Below, one piece after another: positions 56,469 to 64,000 of a stretch of 64,000 bases of DNA. Position 1 is the stretch's first letter; each line of letters opens with the position of its first letter. Source of the DNA: Pseudomonadota bacterium. GTDB lineage: Bacteria > Pseudomonadota > Alphaproteobacteria > Rhizobiales > Hyphomicrobiaceae. Under the pieces are notes generated by a model. It ran no database searches, was not told where the DNA came from, and saw only the letters and a list, made by a program, of their open reading frames with translations. Position numbers and translations under genes: made by a program. The DNA is taken from NCBI GenBank assembly GCA_023405815.1, contig JAEXXM010000039.1, positions 41,719 to 105,718 of the forward strand, read 5' to 3'.

Positions 56469-57485
56469 CTAATCGCGCCGGAGTGCGTCGAGCAGTGCCT
56501 GCATATCCGGCGGAACTGCGCTCGAGAAGCGTAATGCCTTGCCGGATCTGGGGTGCTCGAAGCCCAGCTCGGCAGCGTGCAGCGCCTGGCGATCGAGGGC
56601 CGAGAGCGCGGCTCTCGAAGCTTCCCCCAGCTTCGTCGCCTTTGCCTTGAAACCGCTGGCATAGATCGCGTCTCCCAGAACCGGATGACCGATATGGGCG
56701 AGGTGCACGCGGATCTGGTGCGTGCGCCCGGTCTCGAGCTCGAGGCGCAATAGCGACACGGGTCCGGCGTGCGTCTCGATCGTCTCGATCAACTCATAGT
56801 GCGTGACAGCATGACGGCCGCCTTCGCCGGAAGTCACCGTGATCTTGGTGCGGTTCGCCTTGCTGCGTGCCAGCCGTGCGGAGATCGCCCCGCGCGGCCG
56901 CAACGGCTTTCCCCACACTAGGGCAAGATAGGCGCGATGCATGCGGCCGTCGGCGCCGTGGGCGGCAAACTGCTCGCTGAGGCTCTGGTGCGCTGAGTCG
57001 TTCTTGGCGACTACCAGCAGCCCGGACGTGCCTTTGTCGAGCCGATGCACGATGCCGGGCCGCTTCACGCCGCCTATGCCGGACAGGGACGCACCGCAAT
57101 GAGCGATGAGGGCATTGACGAGCGTTCCGCTCGCGTGCCCGGCCCCGGGATGGACGACGAGGTGGGCGGGCTTGTCGATGACGATGAGGTCCCGATCCTC
57201 GTAGACGACGTCCAAAGCTATCTCTTCGGCGCTTGGCTCGGCGGGCTCGGGCTCCGGCACGTTGATGGTGAACGTCTCGCCGGGTTTGACCCTATGGGAG
57301 CCGTCTCCTATGGTCGCGCCGCCGGGGCCGGTGACATTGCCGGAGCGGATCAGCGCCTGGATGCGAGCACGGCTCAAGGTCGTGATGCGCTGGGCGAGCA
57401 GCTTGTCGAGACGGATTCCGGCTTCCGCATCGCCGACCTGCAGCTCGATCAAACCAGCGTGTTGTTCGGCCAGGGTATCGCTCAT
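56469..57485 (-). CDS. rluD: 23S rRNA pseudouridine synthase RluD-type
   Basis: From the ATG at 57485 the protein has 338 residues. It has an N-terminal S4 RNA-binding domain (IRLDKLLAQRITTLSRARIQ) and the catalytic pseudouridine synthase core with GIVHRLDKGTSGLLVVAK, where the Asp is catalytic, and LETGRTHQIRVHLAHIGHPV. RluD makes pseudouridines in helix 69 of 23S rRNA. The longer open frame upstream overlaps the divergent gene at 57534. The gap between the two starts is 48 nt, so the promoters are compact. Confidence 0.94.
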   Translation of the reverse strand: MSDTLAEQHAGLIELQVGDAEAGIRLDKLLAQRITTLSRARIQALIRSGNVTGPGGATIGDGSHRVKPGETFTINVPEPEPAEPSAEEIALDVVYEDRDLIVIDKPAHLVVHPGAGHASGTLVNALIAHCGASLSGIGGVKRPGIVHRLDKGTSGLLVVAKNDSAHQSLSEQFAAHGADGRMHRAYLALVWGKPLRPRGAISARLARSKANRTKITVTSGEGGRHAVTHYELIETIETHAGPVSLLRLELETGRTHQIRVHLAHIGHPVLGDAIYASGFKAKATKLGEASRAALSALDRQALHAAELGFEHPRSGKALRFSSAVPPDMQALLDALRRD

Positions 57486-57533
57486 CACCCGCGACTGGGC
57501 CTCCGGTTGGCCTCCGCGACGAGGGAGGAATTG

Positions 57534-57887
57534 ATGCAGGAGACGGAAGCGGCGGAGGTTCCGTCTGCAGCCGAGATGCGCCTGCAGCGTAATCTCAAGA
57601 TCGTCGTCCTGGTGCTCGCCGTGCTGCTTGCGGCCGGGCTCGCCACGATCGTGGCGCGCATCCTCTATGTCGCGTCGCGCTCCGAGACGCAACCGGCTGC
57701 CGTGACCGCGAGCCCGACGCTGCGGCCCGGGCTGAGCATGCAACTTCCCGCCGGAGCGGAGGTGAAGTCGATCTCGCTGTCGGGCGACAGGCTCGCCGTA
57801 CACTATTCCGCCGCGGGCGAGGAAGGCATCGCGGTGCTCGACCTCAGAACCGGGGAGCCCGTGGCCTCGGTCGGATTGAAGCGCTAG
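57534..57887 (+). CDS. small membrane protein divergent from rluD
   Basis: The ATG at 57534, after GAGGGAGGAATTG, gives 117 residues: a polar N-terminus, one membrane helix at about residues 23-43, then a 70-residue beta-rich domain (LPAGAEVKSISLSGDRLAVHY, VLDLRTGEPVASV). Proteins of this size next to rluD in Hyphomicrobiales are annotated as DUF6476; I match by layout only. Function unknown. Confidence 0.7.
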   Translation: MQETEAAEVPSAAEMRLQRNLKIVVLVLAVLLAAGLATIVARILYVASRSETQPAAVTASPTLRPGLSMQLPAGAEVKSISLSGDRLAVHYSAAGEEGIAVLDLRTGEPVASVGLKR

Positions 57888-57986
57888 CTGGCGGCAAATC
57901 GTCCGTGGCCACGCATCTGCCCGTCTCGCCGAAGAAACGGCTTGATCGACGCGGCTTGGATGCATATAGAGGGCGCTTCCAGCGCT

Positions 57987-58062
57987 GTCCCGTTCGTCTA
58001 GTGGCCTAGGACACCAGCCTCTCACGTTGGGAACAGGGGTTCGAGTCCCCTACGGGGCGCCA
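57987..58062 (+). tRNA. tRNA-Glu (anticodon CUC)
   Basis: All arms fold: acceptor GTCCCGT with ACGGGGC, D-arm GTCTAGTGGCCTAGGAC, anticodon stem CCAGC/GTTGG with loop CTCTCAC and anticodon CTC, T-arm AGGGG-TTCGAGT-CCCCT, discriminator G and encoded CCA. The body aligns closely with E. coli tRNA-Glu. Confidence 0.95.
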
Positions 58063-58111
58063 TCCTGTAAATTTTCTCAATAGAATCAATCGGTGGGAAA
58101 GCCGATTGGAA

Positions 58112-58183
58112 AAGCGGGAATCGAATCCGCGGCAAGCAGTGCGATCCGCAGCCGTGAGCGCTCCCACTAGCTAGGCCGGCTCC
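58112..58183 (-). tRNA. decayed tRNA-like sequence
   Basis: Read on the minus strand it has a D-arm-like TAGCTAGTGGGAGC and a T-arm-like GCGGATTCGATTCCCGC, but no pairing anticodon stem and no matching acceptor stem. It is likely a tRNA pseudogene next to tRNA-Glu. Confidence 0.35.
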
Positions 58184-58529
58184 GATCGCGTCAGGAACTG
58201 ACTTTCCATGCGTCGTCGTGCTGGCTGCGGTCGTCCGTAATCAGGAAATTCCGTGCGGCGACGACCACGACTGGTCGTCATAGCGCAATTCGAGAACCGC
58301 AATCGCTTGCTGGTGTGCCGTTGTCGCCGACCCGCTGCGTTTCTATATGCCTACGACGCCAATGGCGGCGCTAAAGTGCGGTCTGCTTTGTCTCTCTCGT
58401 CCGCTCTCAGCGAGCCGAATACGGTTTGCAGAGCGCACATCTTGCAACGTCGCTCGCTCGCCACCGCTCCGGTACCACGAGAGATGTCAGCCGGCTTGTG
58501 CGCTGCGCAGGCTCTTCGGGCAGGAGCGC
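58184..58529. other. 346-nt region without a recognised gene
   Basis: No supported reading frame, RNA gene or strong hairpin is visible between the tRNA-like sequence and the gene that ends at 58530. Confidence 0.5.
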
Positions 58530-58934
58530 CTAGGCGGCTGTTGATCCTGCATGCTCCGAAAGCAGCTTTCCGGCGATCCCCATGCCCTCCTCGCGGGACG
58601 AGGCAAGCATCAGCGGATAGCCCCAGAATTTCGCAAAGAGCACAGCGAAGGGCGCGAATGCCAGACGCTTTGCGGCGCTCGGCTCGATCACGATCATCGC
58701 CAGCACGAGCTTGTGTAGTTCGGCCTTGTGCTCCTTCATCCACGATGAGGTGCGTTTCTTTTCTTCCGGCGAGTGCTCATGACCCTCGGCTGGCACCGAA
58801 TCGCTCAGGAGCACGAATGGCTCCCCGCGCTTCAGGTTCGCCTCCAACTCTTCGAAGTCCCTGTCGGGGTCGTAGTCGGGGCCTTGTGCGAGACTCATCC
58901 AGACGTAGGGAAAATTCGAGCTGTCCATGGACAT
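58530..58934 (-). CDS. hypothetical protein
   Basis: The 134-residue protein starts MSMDSSNFPYVWMSLAQGPD after a weak ribosome site (AGGAACGCAACCC). It has an acidic and polar middle (DPDRDFEELEANLKRGEPFV), a Glu/Lys/His-rich stretch and a moderately hydrophobic helix near 85-110 (RLAFAPFAVLFAKFWGYPLM). I do not recognise the family. It may form a unit with the gene at 58956 on the same strand, 21 nt upstream. Confidence 0.6.
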   Translation of the reverse strand: MSMDSSNFPYVWMSLAQGPDYDPDRDFEELEANLKRGEPFVLLSDSVPAEGHEHSPEEKKRTSSWMKEHKAELHKLVLAMIVIEPSAAKRLAFAPFAVLFAKFWGYPLMLASSREEGMGIAGKLLSEHAGSTAA

Positions 58935-58955
58935 GGGTTGCGTTCCTATCGGTGA

Positions 58956-59369
58956 TCAACGCTGATCATGCGGCGCGGCCCGGACGTGCCGCCAGGACAT
59001 GGCGATGGCGAACGATCCCGGAAGCGCGATGGCCAACAACGCCAGGAAGACGAGATGGCCGCCGTCTCGAATGCCGTCGAACACCCCGCCGAGCGCATTC
59101 AGGAGCACGAGGACCGCGCCGAGGATGAGCATGGCCCAGTTGGCGGGAGACCCTCCGACCAGAGCCAGCAATGCGGGGACGACCCAGGCGCCGTAAAAGG
59201 CTGACACCACCCACATCTGACTCGAGTCGAAGGTGATTGCCGGTGGCGTCCCGCCCGCCCTGACGTACCCGTTCACGAAGGAGAAGGACTGGATCGTGAC
59301 GAAGATCACAGCGCCGACAGCCGTGATGAGCCACGCCAGAACGAGCCGGCCTTGTGCTTTGTCGTTCAC
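58956..59369 (-). CDS. four-helix membrane protein of unknown function
   Basis: A GTG at 59369 with GGAAGGGAG about 7 nt upstream gives 137 residues. Four hydrophobic helices are visible at about residues 9-29, 47-68, 74-94 and 103-125. No charged residues sit inside the helices. It precedes the hypothetical gene at 58530. The AraC-type gene at 59527 is divergent and may control it, which is only an inference from position. Confidence 0.65.
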   Translation of the reverse strand: MNDKAQGRLVLAWLITAVGAVIFVTIQSFSFVNGYVRAGGTPPAITFDSSQMWVVSAFYGAWVVPALLALVGGSPANWAMLILGAVLVLLNALGGVFDGIRDGGHLVFLALLAIALPGSFAIAMSWRHVRAAPHDQR

Positions 59370-59526
59370 AGCTACACTCCCTTCCGAACACGAGCTCCAA
59401 CGGGAGCGGCGCTTCCGTCGAGGCGGGCGCAAGCGCGCGCCTCGTCAATCACGATAGAGCCGAGCTGGCTATGGCGTCATTGCGTAATCCGGCCGACATG
59501 TGTTCTAATCTGGCCATGTTTGGACA

Positions 59527-60342
59527 GTGCCGAGACCACCGATGTATTTGGACGTCCGCGCCGATTGGTCTTCCTATATCGACAATGTCCCCCGCGTTCT
59601 CGTCGCAGCAGCTGCCGTCGGCAGCCTCGAGAGTATGGAGCAATCGCGCCGGCATCATCATCGGAAGGCGCAGCTGCTCTATACGGTCCGCGGCATCATC
59701 AACTGCGAGGTGGATGACGGCGTCTGGATCGTGCCGCCGCGATGCGCCGTCTGGATTCCAGGCGGGTTGCCTCATGCCGCGTTCGGCTCGGGCGAAGTGG
59801 AGTGCATCTGCCTCTTCATAGAGCCTGATGCGGCTGCGAACCTGCCGGCCAAATGCTGCACGATCACGGTGTCGGGTCTGTTGCGGCATCTGCTGATCCG
59901 CGCCAACGAGCTTCCGGAGTGCTACGCTCTCGATGGCCCGGACGGCCGTATAGTTTCGGTCATCCTCGATGAGCTGGCTGCGGCACCGGTCGAAGATCTC
60001 CGCCTTCCGATCCCTGCCGATCCACGGCTGCAAAAGCTCGCCCAACTGTTGGTCTCAGCGCCGGCCGATCAGGCGACGGTTGCCGAATGGGCCTCCCGCA
60101 TCGCGGTCAGCGAGCGCAGTCTCAGTCGCATGTTGACCGAGGAGATCGGCATGAGTTTTGGTCGCTGGCGACGGCAGCTACATGTCATCCTCGCGCTCCA
60201 GCGCCTCAGCGCCGGCCAGACGGTCCAGGCCGTCGCGCTCGATCTCGGTTATGAGAGCGCCAGCAGCTTTGTGACCATGTTCCGAAAGATGGTTGGCAAG
60301 CCGCCAAGTCGCTACCTCTTGGAGAAGCGGAAAACGGCTTGA
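59527..60342 (+). CDS. AraC-family regulator with cupin domain
   Basis: The 271-residue protein has an N-terminal cupin-like sensor (HHHRKAQLLYTVRGIINCEV, VWIPGGLPHAAFGSGEVECI) and a C-terminal AraC double helix-turn-helix (ATVAEWASRIAVSERSLSRM and VQAVALDLGYESASSFVTMF). GTG at 59527 or ATG at 59542 may be the start. It is divergent from the membrane protein at 58956. Confidence 0.85.
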   Translation: MPRPPMYLDVRADWSSYIDNVPRVLVAAAAVGSLESMEQSRRHHHRKAQLLYTVRGIINCEVDDGVWIVPPRCAVWIPGGLPHAAFGSGEVECICLFIEPDAAANLPAKCCTITVSGLLRHLLIRANELPECYALDGPDGRIVSVILDELAAAPVEDLRLPIPADPRLQKLAQLLVSAPADQATVAEWASRIAVSERSLSRMLTEEIGMSFGRWRRQLHVILALQRLSAGQTVQAVALDLGYESASSFVTMFRKMVGKPPSRYLLEKRKTA

Positions 60343-60380
60343 GCGAGATGCGCCCCTGTGCCCAGGCGACGGTTAGCCAG

Positions 60381-60707
60381 TCATTTGCAGGGGCGCGCAG
60401 CGACGTCGCAGCCCCAACCACTGCCTGATTGACTGCAGCTCACGGATTTCCCTGCGGCCTTGCCGTACCTCGCCCAATCGGAGCCATACTCGAAATCCGT
60501 AAAGTTGGCCCAGGATTTGACGGCTTCTCGTTGGGCCGCGGCGGCAGAGCTCAGCCCGGAGCTACTGCCATAGTGAAAGTGATTGGATATGCACGTCCGG
60601 CCGCCTTCCCGGCGCACGTCATGAAGTGTGGTCGCCAGGCCAGTCTCACTCGCCAGCGCCGGCCCTGTCATGGCCAAGAGCAATCCGAGATAAAAAGCAA
60701 TCTTCAC
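60381..60707 (-). CDS. small secreted Cys/Trp-pattern protein, copy 4
   Basis: A GTG at 60707 gives 108 residues with a signal peptide (KIAFYLGLLLAMTGPALASE). The mature part has TCISNHF, REAVKSWANFTDFEYGSDW, SVSCSQSGSGWGC and a final RPCK. The last three Cys follow the C...GWGC...C-K pattern shared with 9178 and 17814. The frame stays open upstream to 60827 and there contains a remnant similar to the mature part. The true start is therefore uncertain. Confidence 0.65.
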   Translation of the reverse strand: MKIAFYLGLLLAMTGPALASETGLATTLHDVRREGGRTCISNHFHYGSSSGLSSAAAAQREAVKSWANFTDFEYGSDWARYGKAAGKSVSCSQSGSGWGCDVAARPCK

Positions 60708-60713
60708 CTCGAC

Positions 60714-60791
60714 CAATCCGTGCACCGTTCGCCAGTTCGTGCCGGGGGCGACGTCGGTAAAGTCGCCCCACGATTCGATTGCCAGCTTTTC
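60714..60791 (-). pseudogene. remnant of a duplicated secreted-family gene
   Basis: Directly upstream and in frame, the sequence encodes AIESWGDFTDVAPGTNW. Inside the gene below, the matching part is AVKSWANFTDFEYGSDW. Nine of 17 residues are identical, with W, FTD, G and W kept. It has no signal peptide, Cys tail or stop of its own, so it looks like what is left of a tandem copy. Confidence 0.5.
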
Positions 60792-60828
60792 CATCTGCCC
60801 TTCCCCACAGTTGATCCCCGGACTCAAT

Positions 60829-60932
60829 CTGTAGCGACGAACGTCGACGCGTCATTGCGCGGGACGGACAATCTGCATTTAGAATCGGCCGCGGGCAGCG
60901 GCGGCATCGGAAATGAGCGGTGACGGCACGAG
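60829..60932. repeat. 104-bp direct repeat, copy A
   Basis: It begins CTGTAGCGACGAACGTCGAC and ends TGACGGCACGAG. It aligns without gaps to 61901-62004, offset 1072, with 10 mismatches by my count. It includes a putative start codon at 60913 for a broken reading frame. Confidence 0.85.
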
Positions 60933-61165
60933 TGTGAACCGGCCGGCGCAGCCGCCGATCGTGCAGGGGAGCGAGCTGTTCTTCCAACTGAAGCAGGCGT
61001 TTGACGAGTTCATCGTCAAGGCGCTGCCGGTGGTTGTGGGCGAGGAGTGGCCGCGCCTCATCGGCGTTATCGTCAGCTTTCAACGTGCCGTAGGGCTTCG
61101 TCAGCGCCGTCTACGCCGCGCTCATCGCCAAGGTGGTGCGCACTGCCGAGGAGACGCTGCTGTAA
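60913..61165 (+). pseudogene. possible frameshifted gene between the direct repeats
   Basis: From ATG 60913 the frame reads PIVQGSELFFQLKQAFDEFI and then VKALPVVVGEEWPRLIGVIV, which looks protein-like. A switch to the next frame near 61090 gives GFVSAVYAALIAKVVRTAEE and TLL before a TAA at 61163. A one-base change would join them into a protein of about 83 residues. No family is recognised. Confidence 0.35.
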
Positions 61166-61179
61166 GGGCTAGCGCTCGC

Positions 61180-61794
61180 TCAGTCTTCGCGCGTCCAGCC
61201 GATGCGGTAGACGCGTCCGGTCTGCGCCCCCTCGACACTTCTGGCGTACCCTAGCGCTGCCTCGCGCGCCGGAACGCCTTTGAAGCCGCGGAAATACGAG
61301 CCATAGGCCGGCAGCGATTCCTCGATCACGGTTGGACTAACGACATTGATACGGATGCCGCGCGGCAGCTCGATCGCGGCGGCGCGCACGAACCCGTCGA
61401 TGCCGCCGCTCACCATGGCGGCGGAAACCCCTTCGCGGATCGGATCGTCACTCAGTAGGCCGCTGGTGAGGGTGAACGAGCCGCGGTCGCGGATGTGCTT
61501 GTGGCCGAGCATCACGAGGTTGACCTGGCCCATCAGCTTGCTTCGTAGCCCGAAGTCGAACTGCGCGTCGGTGAATTGATCGAAGGGCCCGAAGTGGGCA
61601 TCCCCCGCCGTGCAGACCACGGCGTCGAACGCGCCAGTTTCGGCATAGAGGCGCTGGATCGACATCGGGTCGCAGATATCGACGCGAATGTCGCCGCTGT
61701 TCCGATTGGCCGCTAAGATCTCGTGCCGCTGGGCCAGCTCCGCCGCAACGGCCTTACCGATGGTGCCGCTGGCTCCGACGAGAATGATTTTCAT
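61180..61794 (-). CDS. short SDR-family oxidoreductase
   Basis: From ATG 61794 the product has 204 residues (61815 adds seven). It has the nucleotide site KIILVGASGTIGKAVA, DICDPMSI, VVCTAGDAHFG and a late active-site region with LTSGLLSD and SAAMVSGGIDGFVRA, where the usual YxxxK reads MVSGG. It resembles the roughly 200-residue SDR group with a shortened Rossmann fold, in which the Tyr/Lys pair is often changed. It sits between the two direct repeats. Confidence 0.78.
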   Translation of the reverse strand: MKIILVGASGTIGKAVAAELAQRHEILAANRNSGDIRVDICDPMSIQRLYAETGAFDAVVCTAGDAHFGPFDQFTDAQFDFGLRSKLMGQVNLVMLGHKHIRDRGSFTLTSGLLSDDPIREGVSAAMVSGGIDGFVRAAAIELPRGIRINVVSPTVIEESLPAYGSYFRGFKGVPAREAALGYARSVEGAQTGRVYRIGWTRED

Positions 61795-61900
61795 GGCGCT
61801 ATCTTTCTTGAGCAATTTCCGCGGGCGCGGGGGAGGGCCAGGGTGGGGGCCACGACTCGGGGAGGGAGAAGGGGGATCGATCCAAATCGGTCGAAAAATA

Positions 61901-62004
61901 CTGTAGCGACGTACGTCGACGCGTCATTGCGCGGGACGGACAATCGGCATTTAGAATTGGTCACCGGCAGCGGCGGTATGGGAAATGAGCGATGACGGCA
62001 TGAG
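61901..62004. repeat. 104-bp direct repeat, copy B
   Basis: It starts CTGTAGCGACGTACGTCGAC and ends GATGACGGCATGAG. It is about 90 percent identical to 60829-60932. The final part, GAGCGATGACGG, is also the left arm of the terminator hairpin below. Confidence 0.85.
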
Positions 62005-62027
62005 CCGTCATCGCTCGATTTCTTTTT
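61987..62027. terminator. strong hairpin downstream of the TonB receptor gene
   Basis: GAGCGATGACGG-CATGAG-CCGTCATCGCTC is a 12-bp perfect stem with GATTTCTTTTTC on the + side. On the minus strand, where the receptor is read, it follows the stop codon but the T-run is weak. Confidence 0.6.
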
Positions 62028-64000
62028 CAGAACTTTTTGCTGGCCGTGAGCGTGAAGGCGCGGCCCGGCGCAACCTCGGCCCGATAGTAGAACGCCGAGG
62101 TGTAGGCGAGTTCATCGGTGAGGTTGTAGCCGTTGAGGGCGATGCGGTAGTCGCCTATTTCGTAAGATACCAACCCGTCGATCGTTGTCGCGGCGGGGAT
62201 CAGATACATGTTGCTCGAATCGGCGAAGTAGTCTGAGCGGTAGTTCACGCCTGCGCCGACCAGCAGGGCACCCGGCATCCCGGCCACCAGTGTGGCGATG
62301 TCGTAGGTCGTCCACAGCGAGGCTCCATGCTCGGAGACGTAGGGCACGCGATTGCCCACGGTCGGCAGAGGGTCGAAGGCAGTCAGGGGCCCCGACGTCA
62401 GGATCTCGCTGTCCATGTAGGTATAGGCGGCCTGCACCGTCCAGGCCTTCGTGATCTGGCCCGTCAGGCCCAGCTCGAGGCCGCGGACGCGCTGCGTTTC
62501 GCCCGTCGCCACGGAATCACCAGTGAGTGGGTCCGAGTACCTCGCATTGTTCTTTTCCACCTGGAACAGGGCCGCAGTGGCGCCGAGCCTGCCATCGAGA
62601 AGACTCCACTTGGCGCCGACCTCGTAGCTTTCGTTATCATCGGGCTTGAGGTTTGGTTGCGTGGCAGGACTGAAGGCGAACGAGGTGGCGACATCCGCGC
62701 CCTGCGGCGTGAATGATTTGGCGTAGCTGACATAGTATGTCTCGGCATGGGTAGGCTCCCAGATGACCGAGAGCTTCGGACTGGTAAACTGCGTCTCGCT
62801 TCCCAAGGACTCGCCCAGCTGTCCCGCCGCGTTCGTCGAGGCAATCTCGGCATGGTAATTGTCCCAGCGTACGCCGCCCAGGACAGACAACTGCGGCGTC
62901 AGCCAGAGTCTGTCACTGGCGAACAGGCCGACGTCCCACGCTTCGGCCTTGGAGCGCGACGCGTCTGTAAGCCGAAAACCGGGAGGATTTTCGAAGTTGG
63001 GATCGAGGAGTGTCCCGGCCGGCGTCGCACCTGGCTGTGCAGAAAGATAATTGCGATCGTTTTTCTGATACCAGGTATCGATACCAAATACCGCCTGGTG
63101 GCGGAACGCCCCGGTGTGGAAATTGGCAACCGCTGTCGTGATGTTCTGGCCGCCGGATGTATCCTGGCGGGGACCGCCCACCAGCCATATATCGTAGGGC
63201 GTGCCAAGGTTCCCGGCGAGAACGCTAGCCCCACAATTCGAGTATAAACCAAATGGCGGAAAGGCAAAGGCGCACATTGTTGTCGTCATGGAAAGCTTCC
63301 GCGAATACTCGGCGTACCGGCTGTCGTTCGAGATGGTGAGCCAGTCATTGACTTTGCCGCGGTAGCGAACCGTAAGCATGTCGACTTGTGTTTCGTCGCG
63401 ATCGCTTTCCTTGCCAAAGTAGTTCGAGCGTGGGACGCCGTACTCGGTGACGGGAGAAGTAACGACGCCAGGTAAATATGGAATAGGTACCCCCATGTCG
63501 GGTCTGCGGTCGCCATCCTGGTGCAGATAGTTCACCGTCAGCGTCTGATCGGTGCCAAGTCCAAATCCGATGGAGCCGAGTACACCCCACCGATCGGAGT
63601 ACACATGATCGCGGTCTACGATATCCTGGTCGTGCAGCATGCCGACGACCCGAACGGCTGTTGTGTCGCCGAGCTGCTTGTTCACATCGATGACCGAGCG
63701 CTTCAACGGTCCCGTGCCGATGCCGCCTTCGATCGAGTTGGCGTCGCCCAGATGCGCGGTCTTGCTCTGCAATTCGATGATGCCGCCGGTCGATCCATTG
63801 CCGAAGCTTTCCGAGGACGGTCCTTTGAAGACGGCGACGCTTTCGGTGACAAAGCTGTCGCGGGTGTAGGCGCCAAAATCGCGCAGGCCGTCCACATAGA
63901 CGTCACCTTTGGCGTCGAAGCCGCGAATACGGAACTGGTCTCCGTTCATGCCTCCGCCGCCTTCGCCGGTCGCCAGCGTGATGCCGGGGACGTTCTGCAG
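62027..64000 (-). CDS. TonB-dependent siderophore receptor, 5' end outside window
   Basis: The open frame continues past the right edge: the first residues visible are LQNVPGITLATGEGGGGMNG, part of the plug domain, followed by QFRIRGFDAKGDVYVDGLRD and GNGSTGGIIEL. The barrel then runs over about 550 residues and ends in the C-terminal Phe (TLTASKKF). This is the TonB-dependent siderophore receptor type, close to Fiu/FepA-like receptors. Two Cys (MCAFAFPPFGLYSNCG) lie in an extracellular loop. The signal peptide and TonB box are outside the window. Confidence 0.92.
   Translation of the reverse strand: MQNVPGITLATGEGGGGMNGDQFRIRGFDAKGDVYVDGLRDFGAYTRDSFVTESVAVFKGPSSESFGNGSTGGIIELQSKTAHLGDANSIEGGIGTGPLKRSVIDVNKQLGDTTAVRVVGMLHDQDIVDRDHVYSDRWGVLGSIGFGLGTDQTLTVNYLHQDGDRRPDMGVPIPYLPGVVTSPVTEYGVPRSNYFGKESDRDETQVDMLTVRYRGKVNDWLTISNDSRYAEYSRKLSMTTTMCAFAFPPFGLYSNCGASVLAGNLGTPYDIWLVGGPRQDTSGGQNITTAVANFHTGAFRHQAVFGIDTWYQKNDRNYLSAQPGATPAGTLLDPNFENPPGFRLTDASRSKAEAWDVGLFASDRLWLTPQLSVLGGVRWDNYHAEIASTNAAGQLGESLGSETQFTSPKLSVIWEPTHAETYYVSYAKSFTPQGADVATSFAFSPATQPNLKPDDNESYEVGAKWSLLDGRLGATAALFQVEKNNARYSDPLTGDSVATGETQRVRGLELGLTGQITKAWTVQAAYTYMDSEILTSGPLTAFDPLPTVGNRVPYVSEHGASLWTTYDIATLVAGMPGALLVGAGVNYRSDYFADSSNMYLIPAATTIDGLVSYEIGDYRIALNGYNLTDELAYTSAFYYRAEVAPGRAFTLTASKKF

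Noticed and set aside
58253..59128. 291-codon + strand frame
   Set aside because: It overlaps two minus-strand genes with better start sites and membrane helices, and is Arg/Ser-rich without motifs.
57987..64000. Integrated island with a duplicated tRNA-Glu 3' end
   Set aside because: I searched for a second copy of ACGGGGCGCCA to the right and saw none; no integrase or phage gene is present.

Overview
The window is GC-rich alphaproteobacterial DNA, most likely a chromosome segment of a Hyphomicrobiales (Rhizobiales) bacterium. The clues are the phosphotransferase ChpT of the CtrA pathway, an EipA/DUF1134 envelope protein, a soluble fdsGBACD formate dehydrogenase, RpoH with a QKKLFFNLR box, a groESL operon with a CIRCE operator, a bactofilin, a long two-domain L,D-transpeptidase and the neighbourhood yfgM-like/bamB/der. 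No phage, insertion sequence or CRISPR array is visible. Species cannot be fixed from sequence alone.

Left part (1-18 kb): an L,D-transpeptidase cut by the window edge, panB, a YfgM-like TPR protein with bamB and der, holC, rlmJ, a cold-shock gene, several small secreted proteins of unknown function, the fetAB transporter, chpT, cysQ, eipA, a membrane-anchored coiled-coil protein and a bactofilin. Most of this is envelope biogenesis and housekeeping. Four small secreted proteins (9178, 10202, 17814 and 60381) look like divergent members of one Cys/Trp-patterned family.

Middle (18.4-25.6 kb): a tight three-gene operon of unknown function. It encodes a metallophosphoesterase with four predicted membrane helices, a cholesterol-oxidase-like GMC flavoprotein, and a 1144-residue fusion of a second GMC flavoprotein to an alpha/beta hydrolase with a Cys nucleophile. 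Both flavoproteins carry a CxxCxxCCxxC motif. This is the best candidate for an undescribed system. It is followed by a YbaK-type deacylase and, on the minus strand, lysR-fdsG-fdsB-fdsA-fdhD-fdsD for NAD-linked formate oxidation.

Right-middle (34-57.9 kb): groESL, a FUSC-type membrane protein, a GYD protein, a degenerate SDR, a membrane-anchored degenerate EAL protein, a HAD phosphatase, an Omp25-like barrel, a DUF2975/Xre pair, uvrC, an SDR, a dienelactone hydrolase, an extensin-like protein, pgsA-moaD-moaE, an AmiC-type amidase, a secreted protein with two similar halves, rpoH and rluD. The moaDE genes fit the molybdenum cofactor need of the formate dehydrogenase.

Right end (58-64 kb): after tRNA-Glu(CUC) the content becomes accessory in character. 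It has a decayed tRNA-like sequence, two hypothetical genes, an AraC regulator, a small secreted protein with a remnant of its own sequence just upstream, a pair of 104-bp direct repeats 1072 bp apart that flank a broken reading frame and a small SDR, and a TonB-dependent siderophore receptor cut by the window edge.
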